A stretch of 64,000 nucleotides of DNA, taken from the NCBI RefSeq assembly GCF_002382885.1, contig NZ_NWVL01000002.1, positions 160,945-224,944 of the forward strand. Direction: 5' to 3'. Source of the DNA: Streptomyces sp. WZ.A104 (GTDB lineage: Bacteria > Actinomycetota > Actinomycetes > Streptomycetales > Streptomycetaceae). The notes below the pieces were generated by a model. The model saw only the letters and a list, made by a program, of their open reading frames with translations, searched no databases and was not told where the DNA came from. Made by a program: the position numbers and the translations under genes. Shown piece after piece: positions 8,798 through 19,531 of the stretch. The first letter of the stretch is position 1, and every line of letters starts with the position of its first letter.

Positions 8798-9529
8798 ATG
8801 GACGTCGCTTGGGAAGACTTCGGCTGGGAGCGGTTGGGCAACGGTATCGGCCGACGGCGGCTCCCCGGCTGGGACGCCACCGTCGCGCTGGTCGCCGGGA
8901 CGGAGGGCGTGCTGCTCCACGACACGGGTTCGACACTGCGCGAGGGCGTCGAGCTGCGGCGGCAGGCCGAGGCGCTGCTCGGTCGCAGGGTGACGCATAT
9001 CGCACTGAGCCACCCCCATTTCGATCACGTACTGGGCACGGCGGCGTTCGCCGGGGCCCAGGTGTACGGGTCGGCGGGCCTCACGGCCCTGCTGCGGGAC
9101 AGGGGGCAGGAGCTGTACGCGTCGGCGGTGCACCACGGGGTGCCGGAGGACGAGGCGGCCGGGTCGGCGGACACGCTGGTGGCCCCGCGCCACGAGGTGC
9201 ACGGCGAGCGGACGCTGGATCTGGGCGGCGGCCGCCGGGTACTGCTGGCCGACCTGGGCCCCGCGCACAGCAGCCACGACCTCGCGGTGCTGGTGCCGGG
9301 GGCGGGCCCGGACCCGGCGGTGGTGCTCTGCGGCGATCTGGTCGAGGAGTCGGGCGAACCGCAGGCGGGCCCGGACGCGGTCACCTCGCGCTGGCCGGCC
9401 GCTCTGGACCGGCTGCTGGAGCTGGGCGGCGAGGACGCGGTGTACGTACCGGGGCACGGGGCGGCTGTCGACGCGGCGTTCGTCCGGGCGCAACGGGCGG
9501 CACTGGCGGAGCGGTTCGCGGTGGCGTGA
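8798..9529 (+). CDS. MBL-fold metallo-hydrolase
   Basis: 243-residue metallo-beta-lactamase superfamily protein. The zinc motif reads [10 protein letters not shown] at about 71-80. Later ligand segments are [23 protein letters not shown] and VYVPGHG, in the normal order of the fold. No signal peptide or membrane segment is seen, so it is probably cytosolic. It is transcribed divergently from hrcA; the intervening 160 bp contains CIRCE, but any effect on this gene is speculative. Members act as thioesterases, lactonases, glyoxalases and more; the specific substrate is unknown. Confidence 0.88.
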   Translation: MDVAWEDFGWERLGNGIGRRRLPGWDATVALVAGTEGVLLHDTGSTLREGVELRRQAEALLGRRVTHIALSHPHFDHVLGTAAFAGAQVYGSAGLTALLRDRGQELYASAVHHGVPEDEAAGSADTLVAPRHEVHGERTLDLGGGRRVLLADLGPAHSSHDLAVLVPGAGPDPAVVLCGDLVEESGEPQAGPDAVTSRWPAALDRLLELGGEDAVYVPGHGAAVDAAFVRAQRAALAERFAVA

Positions 9530-9636
9530 GGTCGTGGCATGCGGCTGCGGCGTGAGGATTCCCACGGTGGCGGAACGGCTCCCTGAGGGTCGCGGCGTGA
9601 GGTTTGTCGCGCCGGTGTGACGATTATCGTCGGGGC

Positions 9637-10455
9637 ATGCGCAGCTACCAGCCGGACCTGACCCCGCCGTGGAAGCGGTCCGCCCCCGTGCCCGAGGTCC
9701 CCGCCGAGCCCGATCTGGTCGTGGAGGAGGTCGCCACCGGCTTCTGCGGGGCGGTGATCCGCTGCGAGAAGACGGCCCAGGGGCCCACGGTCACCCTGGA
9801 GGACCGCTTCGGCAAGCACCGGGTGTTCCCGATGGAGGCCCGCGGCTTCCTGCTGGAGGGCAAGGTCGTCACACTGGTACGCCCGTCGGCGGGCGGTCCG
9901 GTGCGCCCCGCCCGTACGGCCTCCGGTTCGGTGGCGGTGCCCGGTGCGCGGGCCCGGGTGGCGCGGGCCGGGCGGATCTATGTGGAGGGCCGGCACGACG
10001 CGGAGCTGGTCGAGCGGGTGTGGGGCGACGACCTGCGCATCGAGGGCGTGGTCGTGGAGTACCTGGAGGGCATCGACGACCTTCCCGCGATCGTCGGGGA
10101 GTTCGCGCCGGGTCCTGACGCCCGGCTGGGGGTGCTGGTGGACCATCTGGTGCCCGGCTCCAAGGAGTCCCGGATCGCCGAGCGGGTGACCGGTGCTCAT
10201 GTGCTGGTGGTGGGGCACCCGTACATCGACGTGTGGGAGGCGGTGAAGCCGTCCTCGGTGGGGATCGGCGCCTGGCCCGTCGTACCGCGCGGGCAGGACT
10301 GGAAGACGGGGGTGTGCCGGGCGCTGGGGTGGCCGGAGAACACCGGGGCGGCCTGGCAGCACATTCTGTCGAAGGTGCACAGCTACAAGGATCTTGAACC
10401 ACAACTCCTGGGCCGCGTGGAGGAATTGATCGACTTCGTCACCCTTCCGGCCTGA
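9637..10455 (+). CDS. DUF3097 family protein with Toprim-like core
   Basis: 272 residues, a conserved actinobacterial protein of unknown function matching DUF3097 as I recognise it. The N-terminal third carries a small beta-rich region (VEEVATGFCGAVIRCEK ... VTLEDRFGKHRVFPM). The middle contains RIYVEGRHDAELVERVWGDDLR, then LGVLVDHLVPGSKESRIAERV and VLVVGHPYIDVWEAVKP. The acidic positions spaced like ExxxD, DxD suggest a Toprim-like fold of the OLD/primase type. ATG 9637 is preferred over 9604, since conserved sequence begins RSYQPDLTPPW. Nucleic-acid processing is an inference only. Confidence 0.85.
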   Translation: MRSYQPDLTPPWKRSAPVPEVPAEPDLVVEEVATGFCGAVIRCEKTAQGPTVTLEDRFGKHRVFPMEARGFLLEGKVVTLVRPSAGGPVRPARTASGSVAVPGARARVARAGRIYVEGRHDAELVERVWGDDLRIEGVVVEYLEGIDDLPAIVGEFAPGPDARLGVLVDHLVPGSKESRIAERVTGAHVLVVGHPYIDVWEAVKPSSVGIGAWPVVPRGQDWKTGVCRALGWPENTGAAWQHILSKVHSYKDLEPQLLGRVEELIDFVTLPA

Positions 10456-10570
10456 TGTCCAGGGCCTGACACCGGCCCGACGTGGGCCTGACCGCCCCCC
10501 TCCAGGACGATCATGTGCCGATCCCTGTGAATGCCTGCGCCCCACGCGCACCATCGGTTATTGAGGGTGG

Positions 10571-10630
10571 GGACACGGGCTCATGGACACGGGCTCATGG
10601 ACACGGGGGAAGGGCACGGGGGAAGGGCAC
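10571..10630. repeat. Short direct repeats at start of membrane sensor gene
   Basis: A 14-bp unit ggacacgggctcat is duplicated at 10571-10584 and 10585-10598. It runs into a second repeat of about 13 bp (cacgggggaaggg, two copies). The repeats create several alternative in-frame start codons (10583, 10637) upstream of the next gene. Confidence 0.8.
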
Positions 10631-10636
10631 GGGGCG

Positions 10637-13513
10637 ATGGCGCGCGAGGTCTGGCGGGACAGTGCGGACAATGAGGCGGCCTCCGCCGTCTTCCACCTGA
10701 TGCAGCAGCTGATCGACCGGTACCGGGTGAACCGTCCGGTGATGCCGCTCGTGGTCGCCCAGGCGGCGGACGCCGGAGCCGGGCCTGAGATCGACGCCCG
10801 GGTCGAGCGGCTCGTCCACCAGGTGCATCAGGCCAACGAGCTGCGCCGGGTGCCGGTGCGGCTGCTGGACGGCGACGGGGCCACACCGTACGAAGCGGCG
10901 CTCGACATGGTGCGCACGCTGTCCGAGAAGCCGTGGGAGACCCGCGAGAACGCCCAGTACAAGCCGTTCTCCTTTCCGCGCTCCCGGCTGCTCGGGGCGG
11001 TCGAGCAGGCGACCGCGACGGTGGTCGAGCAGTCCGGCGGCGGCGCGGAGGGGGTGCGCGAGGAAAGGATTCTGGAGCAGCTGAGCCGGTTGCGCTGGCG
11101 GGCGGACCGGCCGCGCCGGGGCACCTGGTGGGACTCGCTTCGGGATTCGGTGCGGCCGGAGACCTTCGTCGGCGCGCTGTTCATCGCGCTGCTCAGTGTG
11201 CTGTTCGGGGAGATCGACTGGCTGCTGACGGCCCTGGTGGCGGCGGGCGCGCTGATCGCCCTGGCCGTCGCGGGGCTGCTGACCCGGGCCGCGCCGCCGC
11301 TGCTGTGGCTGCGCCGGGCCAGCCGCTGGTTCGCCACCACCTCCTCACTGGCCGCCTCCAGCACCGGCTATCCCTCGGACGGCTGGTCGTGGTTCTCGCC
11401 GAGCGGTTCGTGGCGGGTGATCCGGGCGCGGGCGGCGGCGGTCGCGGAGCGGGTGGCGGACGCGGGGGCGGGCGACGAGCACGCGCGCCAGTTCCATCTG
11501 GAGCTGCGGGTGCAGGCGCTGCTGGAGGACCTGCGGCACGCCTACCGGCCGCACGCGCTGGACTGGCGGCGCAGCAAGCGCACGGTGCCGCCGGTGGTGT
11601 TCCTGCCCCGGGCCACCCAGGACGACGGCGGCATCCTGCTGATCAACGCGATCAACAACGTACGGTCGCGGCGCAGTGAGGTCGATCCGCTGCTGCTGCT
11701 CGCCTCGCTGCCGGCCGCCGAGATCATGCGGCACACTCCGCCGCTGCGCCCGGAGCGGCCGGGTCCCGGCGCGCCGACCGGTGCGTCGGGGGCCCGGGCC
11801 AGGTACGAGCGGTGGGTCGACGATCTGAGCCTGGGGCAGTCGCCGGTGGCGGCCGCGACGCTGGCGTGGGTGCTGCGGCTGCCGCTGTCCACGGAGAAGC
11901 TGACCCACGAGCACGCCCACGCCCAGCTGGTGACCTACCGGGTGCGGCGCACCTGGGCGTGGTGGGTGATGTCGCGGGCGAGCATCGCGCTGGTCGTGGT
12001 GGGCAGCCTGCTGGGGGCGTTCCTGTGGGCCGGGCACTGGCGGGAGACGTACTGCCACGGCCCGCTGACCGACCGCAACACGGACGCGATCTGGGCCGGG
12101 GCCGACGGGGACCGGGAGTGCGTCGGGGTGGCGACCGCGCCCGATGTGCGGTTCGCACGCGGCAACGACCTGGAGCTGAACGGGGCCGGGAAGGGCATCA
12201 CGTTCGACCGGATCGAGCGGGCGATCCGCGAGGAGAACGCGGACATCGAGCCGGGCGACCGGTACGTCACGGTCATCTACGCCGGTCCGCTCACCTCCAC
12301 GGGCAGGGACCGCGAGGAGACCCGCAAGGGCCTGGAGGAGCTGACCGGCGTCTACCTCCAGCAGCGGGCGGTGAACAAGACCGTGCGGCGGTCGGTCAAG
12401 CTGCGGGTGCTCACCGCCAACGGCGGCGAGGACATGCTGCGGCAGCTCACCGCCGTCCGCAAGATCATCGAGGTGGCGGAGCGTGACCCCACGGTGGTCG
12501 GCGTGGTGGGCCTGGGCCGTAACACCGACGAGAGCGACGACGCGGCGGCGCTGCTGCGCGACGCCGGGCTGCCGCTGGTCAACACGACGAACTCCAGCAG
12601 CGACCTCCCCCGCCGGTACCCCAACTACTTCGGTCTCGCGGCGACGGACGAGGAGCAGACGTACGCGCTGGGGCTGGTCGCCGGGCAGATCGCGAAGACC
12701 ATGGAGGCCCCGCACTCGATCGTGCTGTCGCGCCGGGCCCGGAACGGGGACAAGGACCGCTACACCGCCGAGCAGCGGGCCGCGGGCAAGGAGATGCTCC
12801 GGGACGCGGGCTTCACGCTGGGCCGGGACGTGGAGTACGGCCTCGCGGGCGGCGCCAGTCTCAACGCCCCGCTGACCACCATCTGCCAGGCCGAGCGGGT
12901 CCCGGACGCGCTGTACTTCGCGGGGCGCGTCGAGGACGTACGGACCCTGATGCGGGGCCTGTCGGAGACCACCGGGTGCTCGGACCGGCGGATGACGGTG
13001 TTCACGGGTGACGATCTGACGAAGAGCACGTTCAGCGACAGCACGTCCATCGCGACGAACGTCACGCTCTACCACAGCTCGCTCGCCCCGCTGGACCGGG
13101 GAAAGAACCTCGGCTTCTACGGGGACGCGCACCGCACCCTGCGGGCCCTGCACCCGGAGGGCCAGGTCACGAGCCTGGCCTCGGGGCGGCCTGCGTACGA
13201 GGACGAGCTGTTCGCCAGCGGGCAGACCGTCATCGCCTACAGCGCGACGGCGGCCCTGTACGACGCCGCCGCACGCGGGGACGCCCCCCGGAGCGCCGCC
13301 GAGACGTGGGCGACGCTGCACACGGTGGACCTGAACAACATGCCCACGGGAACGATCTCGTTCAGCCGGGCGAGGGCCTCGGTCTCCGACAACGTGCACG
13401 GCCTGAACATCGTCAAGGTGGTCCGCCCCGGGCCGTCCGCCGAGCGGACCCTCGTCTGCGGCAAGCCCGCCGGGGTCGCACCGCCGCTGACGGCGAAGGA
13501 CTGCAAGCCGTGA
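10637..13513 (+). CDS. Large membrane protein with extracytoplasmic substrate-binding domain
   Basis: About 958 residues. The N-terminal soluble part (1-175) has alternating strand/helix segments (MPLVVAQ, RVPVRLLDG). Two membrane helices lie at about 177-216. A second cytoplasmic part (220-440) contains PPVVFLP, an INNVRSRRSEVDPLLLLASLP segment resembling a nucleotide-binding strand without an obvious Walker A loop, then a third helix at about 447-467. The remaining ~490 residues lie outside and resemble a type 1 periplasmic binding protein of the branched-chain amino acid receptor kind (VVGVVGLGRNTDESDDAAALL, PLVNTTNSSSDLPRRYPNYFGLAATDEEQ). No ABC permease or ATPase neighbours it, so it is probably a sensor rather than a transporter component. 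ATG 10637 follows GGAAGGG; 10583 is an alternative. Confidence 0.8.
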   Translation: MAREVWRDSADNEAASAVFHLMQQLIDRYRVNRPVMPLVVAQAADAGAGPEIDARVERLVHQVHQANELRRVPVRLLDGDGATPYEAALDMVRTLSEKPWETRENAQYKPFSFPRSRLLGAVEQATATVVEQSGGGAEGVREERILEQLSRLRWRADRPRRGTWWDSLRDSVRPETFVGALFIALLSVLFGEIDWLLTALVAAGALIALAVAGLLTRAAPPLLWLRRASRWFATTSSLAASSTGYPSDGWSWFSPSGSWRVIRARAAAVAERVADAGAGDEHARQFHLELRVQALLEDLRHAYRPHALDWRRSKRTVPPVVFLPRATQDDGGILLINAINNVRSRRSEVDPLLLLASLPAAEIMRHTPPLRPERPGPGAPTGASGARARYERWVDDLSLGQSPVAAATLAWVLRLPLSTEKLTHEHAHAQLVTYRVRRTWAWWVMSRASIALVVVGSLLGAFLWAGHWRETYCHGPLTDRNTDAIWAGADGDRECVGVATAPDVRFARGNDLELNGAGKGITFDRIERAIREENADIEPGDRYVTVIYAGPLTSTGRDREETRKGLEELTGVYLQQRAVNKTVRRSVKLRVLTANGGEDMLRQLTAVRKIIEVAERDPTVVGVVGLGRNTDESDDAAALLRDAGLPLVNTTNSSSDLPRRYPNYFGLAATDEEQTYALGLVAGQIAKTMEAPHSIVLSRRARNGDKDRYTAEQRAAGKEMLRDAGFTLGRDVEYGLAGGASLNAPLTTICQAERVPDALYFAGRVEDVRTLMRGLSETTGCSDRRMTVFTGDDLTKSTFSDSTSIATNVTLYHSSLAPLDRGKNLGFYGDAHRTLRALHPEGQVTSLASGRPAYEDELFASGQTVIAYSATAALYDAAARGDAPRSAAETWATLHTVDLNNMPTGTISFSRARASVSDNVHGLNIVKVVRPGPSAERTLVCGKPAGVAPPLTAKDCKP

Positions 13514-13528
13514 GAGGGCGCGCCGGGG

Positions 13529-14761
13529 TCAGTCGACGAGGTCGCGGACGACGGCGTCGGCCAGGAGCCGCCCGCGCAGGGTGAGGACCGCGCGGCCCTC
13601 TTCGTACGGCCGCGGCTCCAGCAGGCCGTCGGCCAGGGCACGGTGGGAGGCGGCGAGGCCGTCGGGTTTCAGGAGGGAGAGCGGGCAGCCCTCGCGAAGC
13701 CGCAGCTCCAGCAGGATGCGCTCGACCCTGCGGTCCTCATCGGCGAGGATCTCGCGGCCCGCGCCGGGCGACCTGCCCTCGGCGAGCGCCTGCGCGTACG
13801 CGCCCGGGTGCTTCACGTTCCACCAGCGGACCCCGCCGACGTGGCTGTGGGCTCCGGGGCCCGCGCCCCACCAGTCGGCGCCGCGCCAGTACAGCTCGTT
13901 GTGGAGGCAGCGGCCCGCCTCGGTGGTGGCCCAGTTGGAGACCTCGTACCAGTCGAACCCGGCGGCGGCGAAGGCCTCGTCCGCGATCAGATAGCGGTCG
14001 GCGTGGGCGTCGTCGTCGGTCATGGGGATCTCGCCGCGCCGGATGCGGCGGGCGAGCTGGGTGCCCTCCTCGACGATGAGCGCGTACGCGGAGACGTGGT
14101 CGGGGCCCGCGCCGATCGCCGCGTCCAGGGTGGCCCGCCAGTCGTCGTCCGACTCGCCGGGGGTGCCGTAGATCAGGTCGAGGTTGACGTGGTCGAAGCC
14201 CGCGGCCCGCGCCTCGGCGACACAGGCCTCGGGGCGGCCGGGGGTGTGCGTGCGGTCCAGGATCTTCAGGACGTGCTGCTTGGCGCTCTGCATTCCGAAG
14301 GAGACCCGGTTGAAGCCGCCCTCGCGCAGCGCGGAGAGATAGGCCGGATCGACGGACTCCGGATTGGCCTCGGTGGTGATCTCCGCGTCCTCGGCGAGCC
14401 CGAACTCGTCCCTGATAGCCGCCAGCATCCGTACGAGGTCGGCGGCGGGCAGCAGGGTGGGGGTGCCGCCGCCGACGAAGACCGTACGGACAGGGCGGAG
14501 GTCGTCGCCGAGGACCTCGCGGGCCTGGCGGACCTCCTCGATCAGGTGGGCGGCGTAGTTGTCCCGGGAGGCCAGGGCGCCGCCGGAGCCGCGCAGCTCG
14601 GTGGCGGTGTAGGTGTTGAAGTCGCAGTAGCCGCAGCGGGTGGCGCAGTACGGAACGTGCAGGTAGAAGCCGAGCGGGCGGTCGGCTGCGCCTTCCAGGG
14701 CATGGCGGGGCAGCGCCCCGTCGTCGGGCACGGGCTCACCATCGGGCAGTACGGAAGGCAT
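13529..14761 (-). CDS. hemW: Radical SAM heme chaperone HemW (coproporphyrinogen oxidase-like)
   Basis: About 410 residues. The radical SAM cluster motif CATRCGYC has its cysteines at about 39, 43 and 46. It is followed by VFVGGGTPTLL, TTEANPES, and FNRVSFGMQS with the HTPGR segment, all in the order of the HemN/HemW family. The C-terminal HemN-type domain is present (EVSNWA, HNELYWRGADWWGAGPGAHSH). HemW inserts heme into respiratory proteins and is often misnamed oxygen-independent coproporphyrinogen III oxidase; the CxxxCxxC site plus lack of the HemN-type extra cysteine supports HemW. ATG 14761 gives the family N-terminus. It ends 15 bp from the convergent membrane gene. Confidence 0.93.
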   Translation of the reverse strand: MPSVLPDGEPVPDDGALPRHALEGAADRPLGFYLHVPYCATRCGYCDFNTYTATELRGSGGALASRDNYAAHLIEEVRQAREVLGDDLRPVRTVFVGGGTPTLLPAADLVRMLAAIRDEFGLAEDAEITTEANPESVDPAYLSALREGGFNRVSFGMQSAKQHVLKILDRTHTPGRPEACVAEARAAGFDHVNLDLIYGTPGESDDDWRATLDAAIGAGPDHVSAYALIVEEGTQLARRIRRGEIPMTDDDAHADRYLIADEAFAAAGFDWYEVSNWATTEAGRCLHNELYWRGADWWGAGPGAHSHVGGVRWWNVKHPGAYAQALAEGRSPGAGREILADEDRRVERILLELRLREGCPLSLLKPDGLAASHRALADGLLEPRPYEEGRAVLTLRGRLLADAVVRDLVD

Positions 14762-14822
14762 AGGGACCATTGTCGCTCGCCGCGGGAGTCCGCCGGACCG
14801 GGCCGCCTTTCACCGGCACGCT

Positions 14823-16841
14823 TCAGTCCGCGTGCAGCACCAGCAGGGCCACGTCGTCGTCCGGCGGCTGCTCGGCGAACTCGTGAACCGCACGTCGGAT
14901 GCGCTCGGCCGTCGCGTCGGCGGGCAGCCCGGCGCACCCTGCGAGCACCCGGGCCAGCCCGTCCCCGTCGTCGAACATCAGCGGGCCCGACCGCCGCTCG
15001 GTCACCCCGTCGGTGACGCAGAGCAGGCTGTCCCCGGGCGCCAGGTCGAAGGTCTGGCTCTCGTACGCCACCTCCTCCAGCACCCCCAGCAGCACCTGCG
15101 GCTCGGCCGCCGGGCGTACGGAGCCGTCGGGCCGCAGCAGCAGGGGCAGCGGATGCCCGGCGCTGGCCACCGTGCAGCGGACCCCGCCGCCGGTCAGCGG
15201 CACGACCTCCCCGTACAGCAGGGACAGGAACCGGGACTGCGAGCCGTCGTGGAGCTGCTGCCCCCCGGCAGCGGCGACCATCAGGGCGGCTGCCTCGGCG
15301 GCCTCCATGGCGTCGTCGAGGAGCAGCCGGTTGAGCCGGTCCAGCACCTCGCCGACGCCGAAGCCCTCCCGGGAGAGCAGCCGCAGCCAGGGGCGGGCGA
15401 GGCCGGTGACGACGGCGGCCTCGGGGCCTGAGCCCTGGACGTCGCCGAGGACGAAGCACCAGCGGTCGCCGGGGCACGGGAAGACGTCGTAGAAGTCGCC
15501 GCCGACCACTCCGTCGTCGCTCGGTTCGTAGACGAGGGCGCTGGTGACGCCGGGGATGTCGGCGACCTTGCTGGGGAGCAGGCCGCGCTGGAGGATGCGG
15601 CTGATGGTGGCCTGCCGGGTGTACGCGCGGGCCGCGCCGACGGCGAGGCCGAGGCGACGTACGAAGTCCTCGATGAGTGACGCGACCGCCTCCGGGACCT
15701 GGGCGACGCCTTCACGCCCGACGAGGACGGTCCCGAGCACGCGGCCGCCGGCGGTGATCCGGAAGGCGAGCGCGGCGCTGTCGCGGCTGCCGGGGTGCGA
15801 GGGCGGGGTGTACTCGCGGACCGCCTCGGCGGGGTGGGCGTCCCCGGCGTGGTGGATGTCGTCGCCGTGACGGGCGTCTTCGCCGCGGTGGGCGGGCCAG
15901 GGCACGGGGACGGATACGGGGCCGGAGCCGATACCGGCCGGGAGACGTAGAGGTTCCCTCTCCAGGGCCGTACGCAAGGGCTCGGTGCCGTTCTCGTCAC
16001 TGTGCCAGACCCGGGCGAGCCGGGGTTCGGCGGCCGGTCCCCCGCCCTCGGCCTCCAGCCAGATCGCGCACCAGTCCGCGAGGCGGGGCACCAGCAGCTG
16101 GCCCGCTATGGCGGCCACCAGGTCCTCGTCGAGCTGCCCGGCGAGCAGGTCGGACGCCTCGGCGAGGAAGGCCGGGGCGCCCCGGCCGTCCCAGACCGCG
16201 TCGTCGCGTTCGGTGCGCCGGGCGGCTGGGGCGATGATCCGGGCGGCGCGCAGACCACGCCGGAGGGCGTCCTGGTCGGGCCGGGCGGGCGGGCCACTCC
16301 AGTCGTCGACGGGGAGGCGGGCCCAGACGGTCTTGAGGCCGGTGCGGTAGGTGATGCCCCAGGACTCGGCGAGGGAGGCGACGAGCTGGAGCCCCCGGCC
16401 GTACTCGGCGGGGTCGGGCGGGGCGGCGGGGGCCTCGGCGGGCGGTTCGTCGCCGCTCACCGGGCGGGCCGGGTGGTGGTCGGTGACCTCCAGCACGAGG
16501 GCGGCCGTCGGCTCCCCGCCACCCGCCACCTCCGGCCCGGGGACCTCAAGCCTCAGCACGAGGTCGACCGTGGTCCCGGCGTGCACGACGGCGTTGGTGA
16601 CCAGCTCGTTGGTGACGGTCACGGCATCGTCCGCGAGCCGGTCGCCAAAGCCCACGGCAGCGGGCACCCCGAGCCCGGTCCACTCCGCGAGCGCCGCCCG
16701 CACGAACCGGCGGGCGGCGGACGGGGCGAGGGGTGTTCCGGGCAGGCTGGTGCGGCTGACCGGGCGCGGGCCGTGTGCGTACCCGGCACGAGTGGTACCG
16801 GGACGCTGCACGGTGTCCCGCTGCAAGGGGATGGGTGCCAC
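14823..16841 (-). CDS. SpoIIE-type PP2C serine phosphatase with N-terminal anti-sigma-like ATPase domain
   Basis: About 672 residues with three parts. Residues 20-170 form an HATPase_c/RsbW-like domain (DDAVTVTNELVTNAVVHAG, then GRGLQLVASLAESWG). Residues 190-430 form a GAF-like sensor containing LVAAIAGQLLVPRLADWCAIWLE. The C-terminal 230 residues form the PP2C/SpoIIE phosphatase, with VVGGDFYDVFPCPGDRWCFVLGDVQGSGPEAA supplying metal-binding aspartates, and GDSLLCVTDGVTE and DDDVALLVLH near the end. Such proteins control anti-sigma-factor antagonists in stress or development. GTG 16841 is chosen because AGGAG lies 7 nt upstream; longer frames lack this. Confidence 0.88.
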   Translation of the reverse strand: MAPIPLQRDTVQRPGTTRAGYAHGPRPVSRTSLPGTPLAPSAARRFVRAALAEWTGLGVPAAVGFGDRLADDAVTVTNELVTNAVVHAGTTVDLVLRLEVPGPEVAGGGEPTAALVLEVTDHHPARPVSGDEPPAEAPAAPPDPAEYGRGLQLVASLAESWGITYRTGLKTVWARLPVDDWSGPPARPDQDALRRGLRAARIIAPAARRTERDDAVWDGRGAPAFLAEASDLLAGQLDEDLVAAIAGQLLVPRLADWCAIWLEAEGGGPAAEPRLARVWHSDENGTEPLRTALEREPLRLPAGIGSGPVSVPVPWPAHRGEDARHGDDIHHAGDAHPAEAVREYTPPSHPGSRDSAALAFRITAGGRVLGTVLVGREGVAQVPEAVASLIEDFVRRLGLAVGAARAYTRQATISRILQRGLLPSKVADIPGVTSALVYEPSDDGVVGGDFYDVFPCPGDRWCFVLGDVQGSGPEAAVVTGLARPWLRLLSREGFGVGEVLDRLNRLLLDDAMEAAEAAALMVAAAGGQQLHDGSQSRFLSLLYGEVVPLTGGGVRCTVASAGHPLPLLLRPDGSVRPAAEPQVLLGVLEEVAYESQTFDLAPGDSLLCVTDGVTERRSGPLMFDDGDGLARVLAGCAGLPADATAERIRRAVHEFAEQPPDDDVALLVLHAD

Positions 16842-17076
16842 AGTGCGGCTCCTACGGGTCCGACGACTCCGACAGAGTGACAGACCGGACGCACCCATAA
16901 GCACCGAGTTACCGAAGTGGTCGGAAAATCGAGCGGGGTCGAACGCAAGGCCTCGCGAAAGCTCGCGCGGCCGAACACCGGAGCAGCAGCCGCGCGGCTT
17001 TCGGCGACCCTCGGCCGTACTCGCCGCGGCGCGCGCGGGATGCCCGCATGCCACAGCCGGTACGGGCGGGGTCGCC

Positions 17077-17160
17077 GCACGTGGACCGCCGTGCGAGCGG
17101 TGCCGCGCGTGGACCGCCGTGCGAGCGGTGCCGCACGTGGACCGCCGTGCGAGCGGTGCC
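17077..17160. repeat. 28-bp tandem repeat, three copies
   Basis: Copies at 17077-17104, 17105-17132 and 17133-17160 are identical except that the third base alternates a/g (gcac then gcgc). A truncated fourth copy starts at 17161. Copies abut with no spacers. Each unit contains an imperfect dyad (accgccgtgcgagcggt). Confidence 0.9.
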
Positions 17161-17278
17161 GCGCGTGGCCGGTCTCACCGCCCCCGCCGGGCTTGAAGCG
17201 CCTCGGGGGACCGTGCGGTGCACGTGCAGCGGGCGGGGAACCCGGGCCCGTGAGGGTCCGGACTCCCCGCCCGTGCCG

Positions 17279-17300
17279 GTCCGGGGCCGAGCCCCCGGAC
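17279..17300 (-). terminator. Hairpin terminator after acyl-CoA ligase gene
   Basis: gtccgggg at 17279-17286 pairs with ccccggac at 17293-17300, a perfect 8-bp stem 24 bp beyond the stop of the acyl-CoA ligase gene. A second, longer inverted repeat lies just beyond it (17231-17272). Confidence 0.6.
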
Positions 17301-17324
17301 GGTTCGTGGTGGAGCCGACGGCTC

Positions 17325-19214
<1,890 letters not shown>

Positions 19215-19312
19215 GACGTCCTCCGGGCCTGCGGCATTGCTACGACCGGCTTCTTTGATACGGCGACTGCTGATGCTCGTGTGCTGCGCAACCTGCTTGT
19301 TCGGCTTGTTTA

Positions 19313-19322
19313 ACTGGCCAGT
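19313..19322. promoter_or_regulatory. Palindrome, possible repressor operator for acyl-CoA ligase gene
   Basis: ACTGGCCAGT is a perfect 10-bp palindrome in a short AT-richer context (gtttaactggccagtaacc), about 100 bp upstream of the ligase start. Many fatty-acid genes in actinobacteria are controlled by TetR-family repressors binding palindromes, but the specific regulator cannot be named here. Confidence 0.35.
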
Positions 19323-19400
19323 AACCATCGAGTCGTGATCAGAGTAGAGCGCACTCGTCCACCACGTAAGAGGCAACGGGCCGCCGCTTTCATAACGAAA

Positions 19401-19440
19401 GGGCCCTCACCACCGCACGGTACTGCGGTGATGAGGGCCC
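19401..19440 (-). terminator. Terminator after lepA
   Basis: gggccctcaccaccgca at 19401-19417 pairs with tgcggtgatgagggccc at 19424-19440 (17-bp stem, one mismatch, 6-nt loop). On the minus strand the hairpin is followed by TTTCG, consistent with termination of leftward lepA transcription. Confidence 0.85.
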
Positions 19441-19531
19441 TCGGGCTTCGACGCGGGGCCGCATTCCTGCCTTGCCCCCGGCTGCTTCCCGCCCTTGCTC
19501 TCCCGGGTTCTTCGTGCCTTGCTCTCCCGGG

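Larger units (their letters stand above)
16842..17324. other. Intergenic region between phosphatase and acyl-CoA ligase genes
   Basis: No gene is supported in this 483-bp stretch. It holds the 28-bp tandem repeat at 17077-17160, an inverted repeat gggcgggga/tccccgccc (17231-17239 with 17264-17272), and the terminator hairpin at 17279-17300. The phosphatase promoter must lie at its left end. Confidence 0.6.
19215..19531. other. Intergenic region with fadD-type promoter and lepA terminator
   Basis: The right part (19401-19440) is a terminator for lepA. The left part (19215-19390) should contain the promoter of the acyl-CoA ligase gene. It is locally less GC-rich around 19300-19345 and contains the perfect palindrome ACTGGCCAGT at 19313-19322. 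Three imperfect copies of a sequence like cccttgctctcccggg (near 19492, 19517 and 19542) overlap and follow the lepA 3' end. No gene is seen. Confidence 0.6.

Noticed and set aside
17077..17168. 28-bp repeats as a CRISPR array
   Set aside because: Copies are contiguous with no unique spacers, and no cas genes are near.
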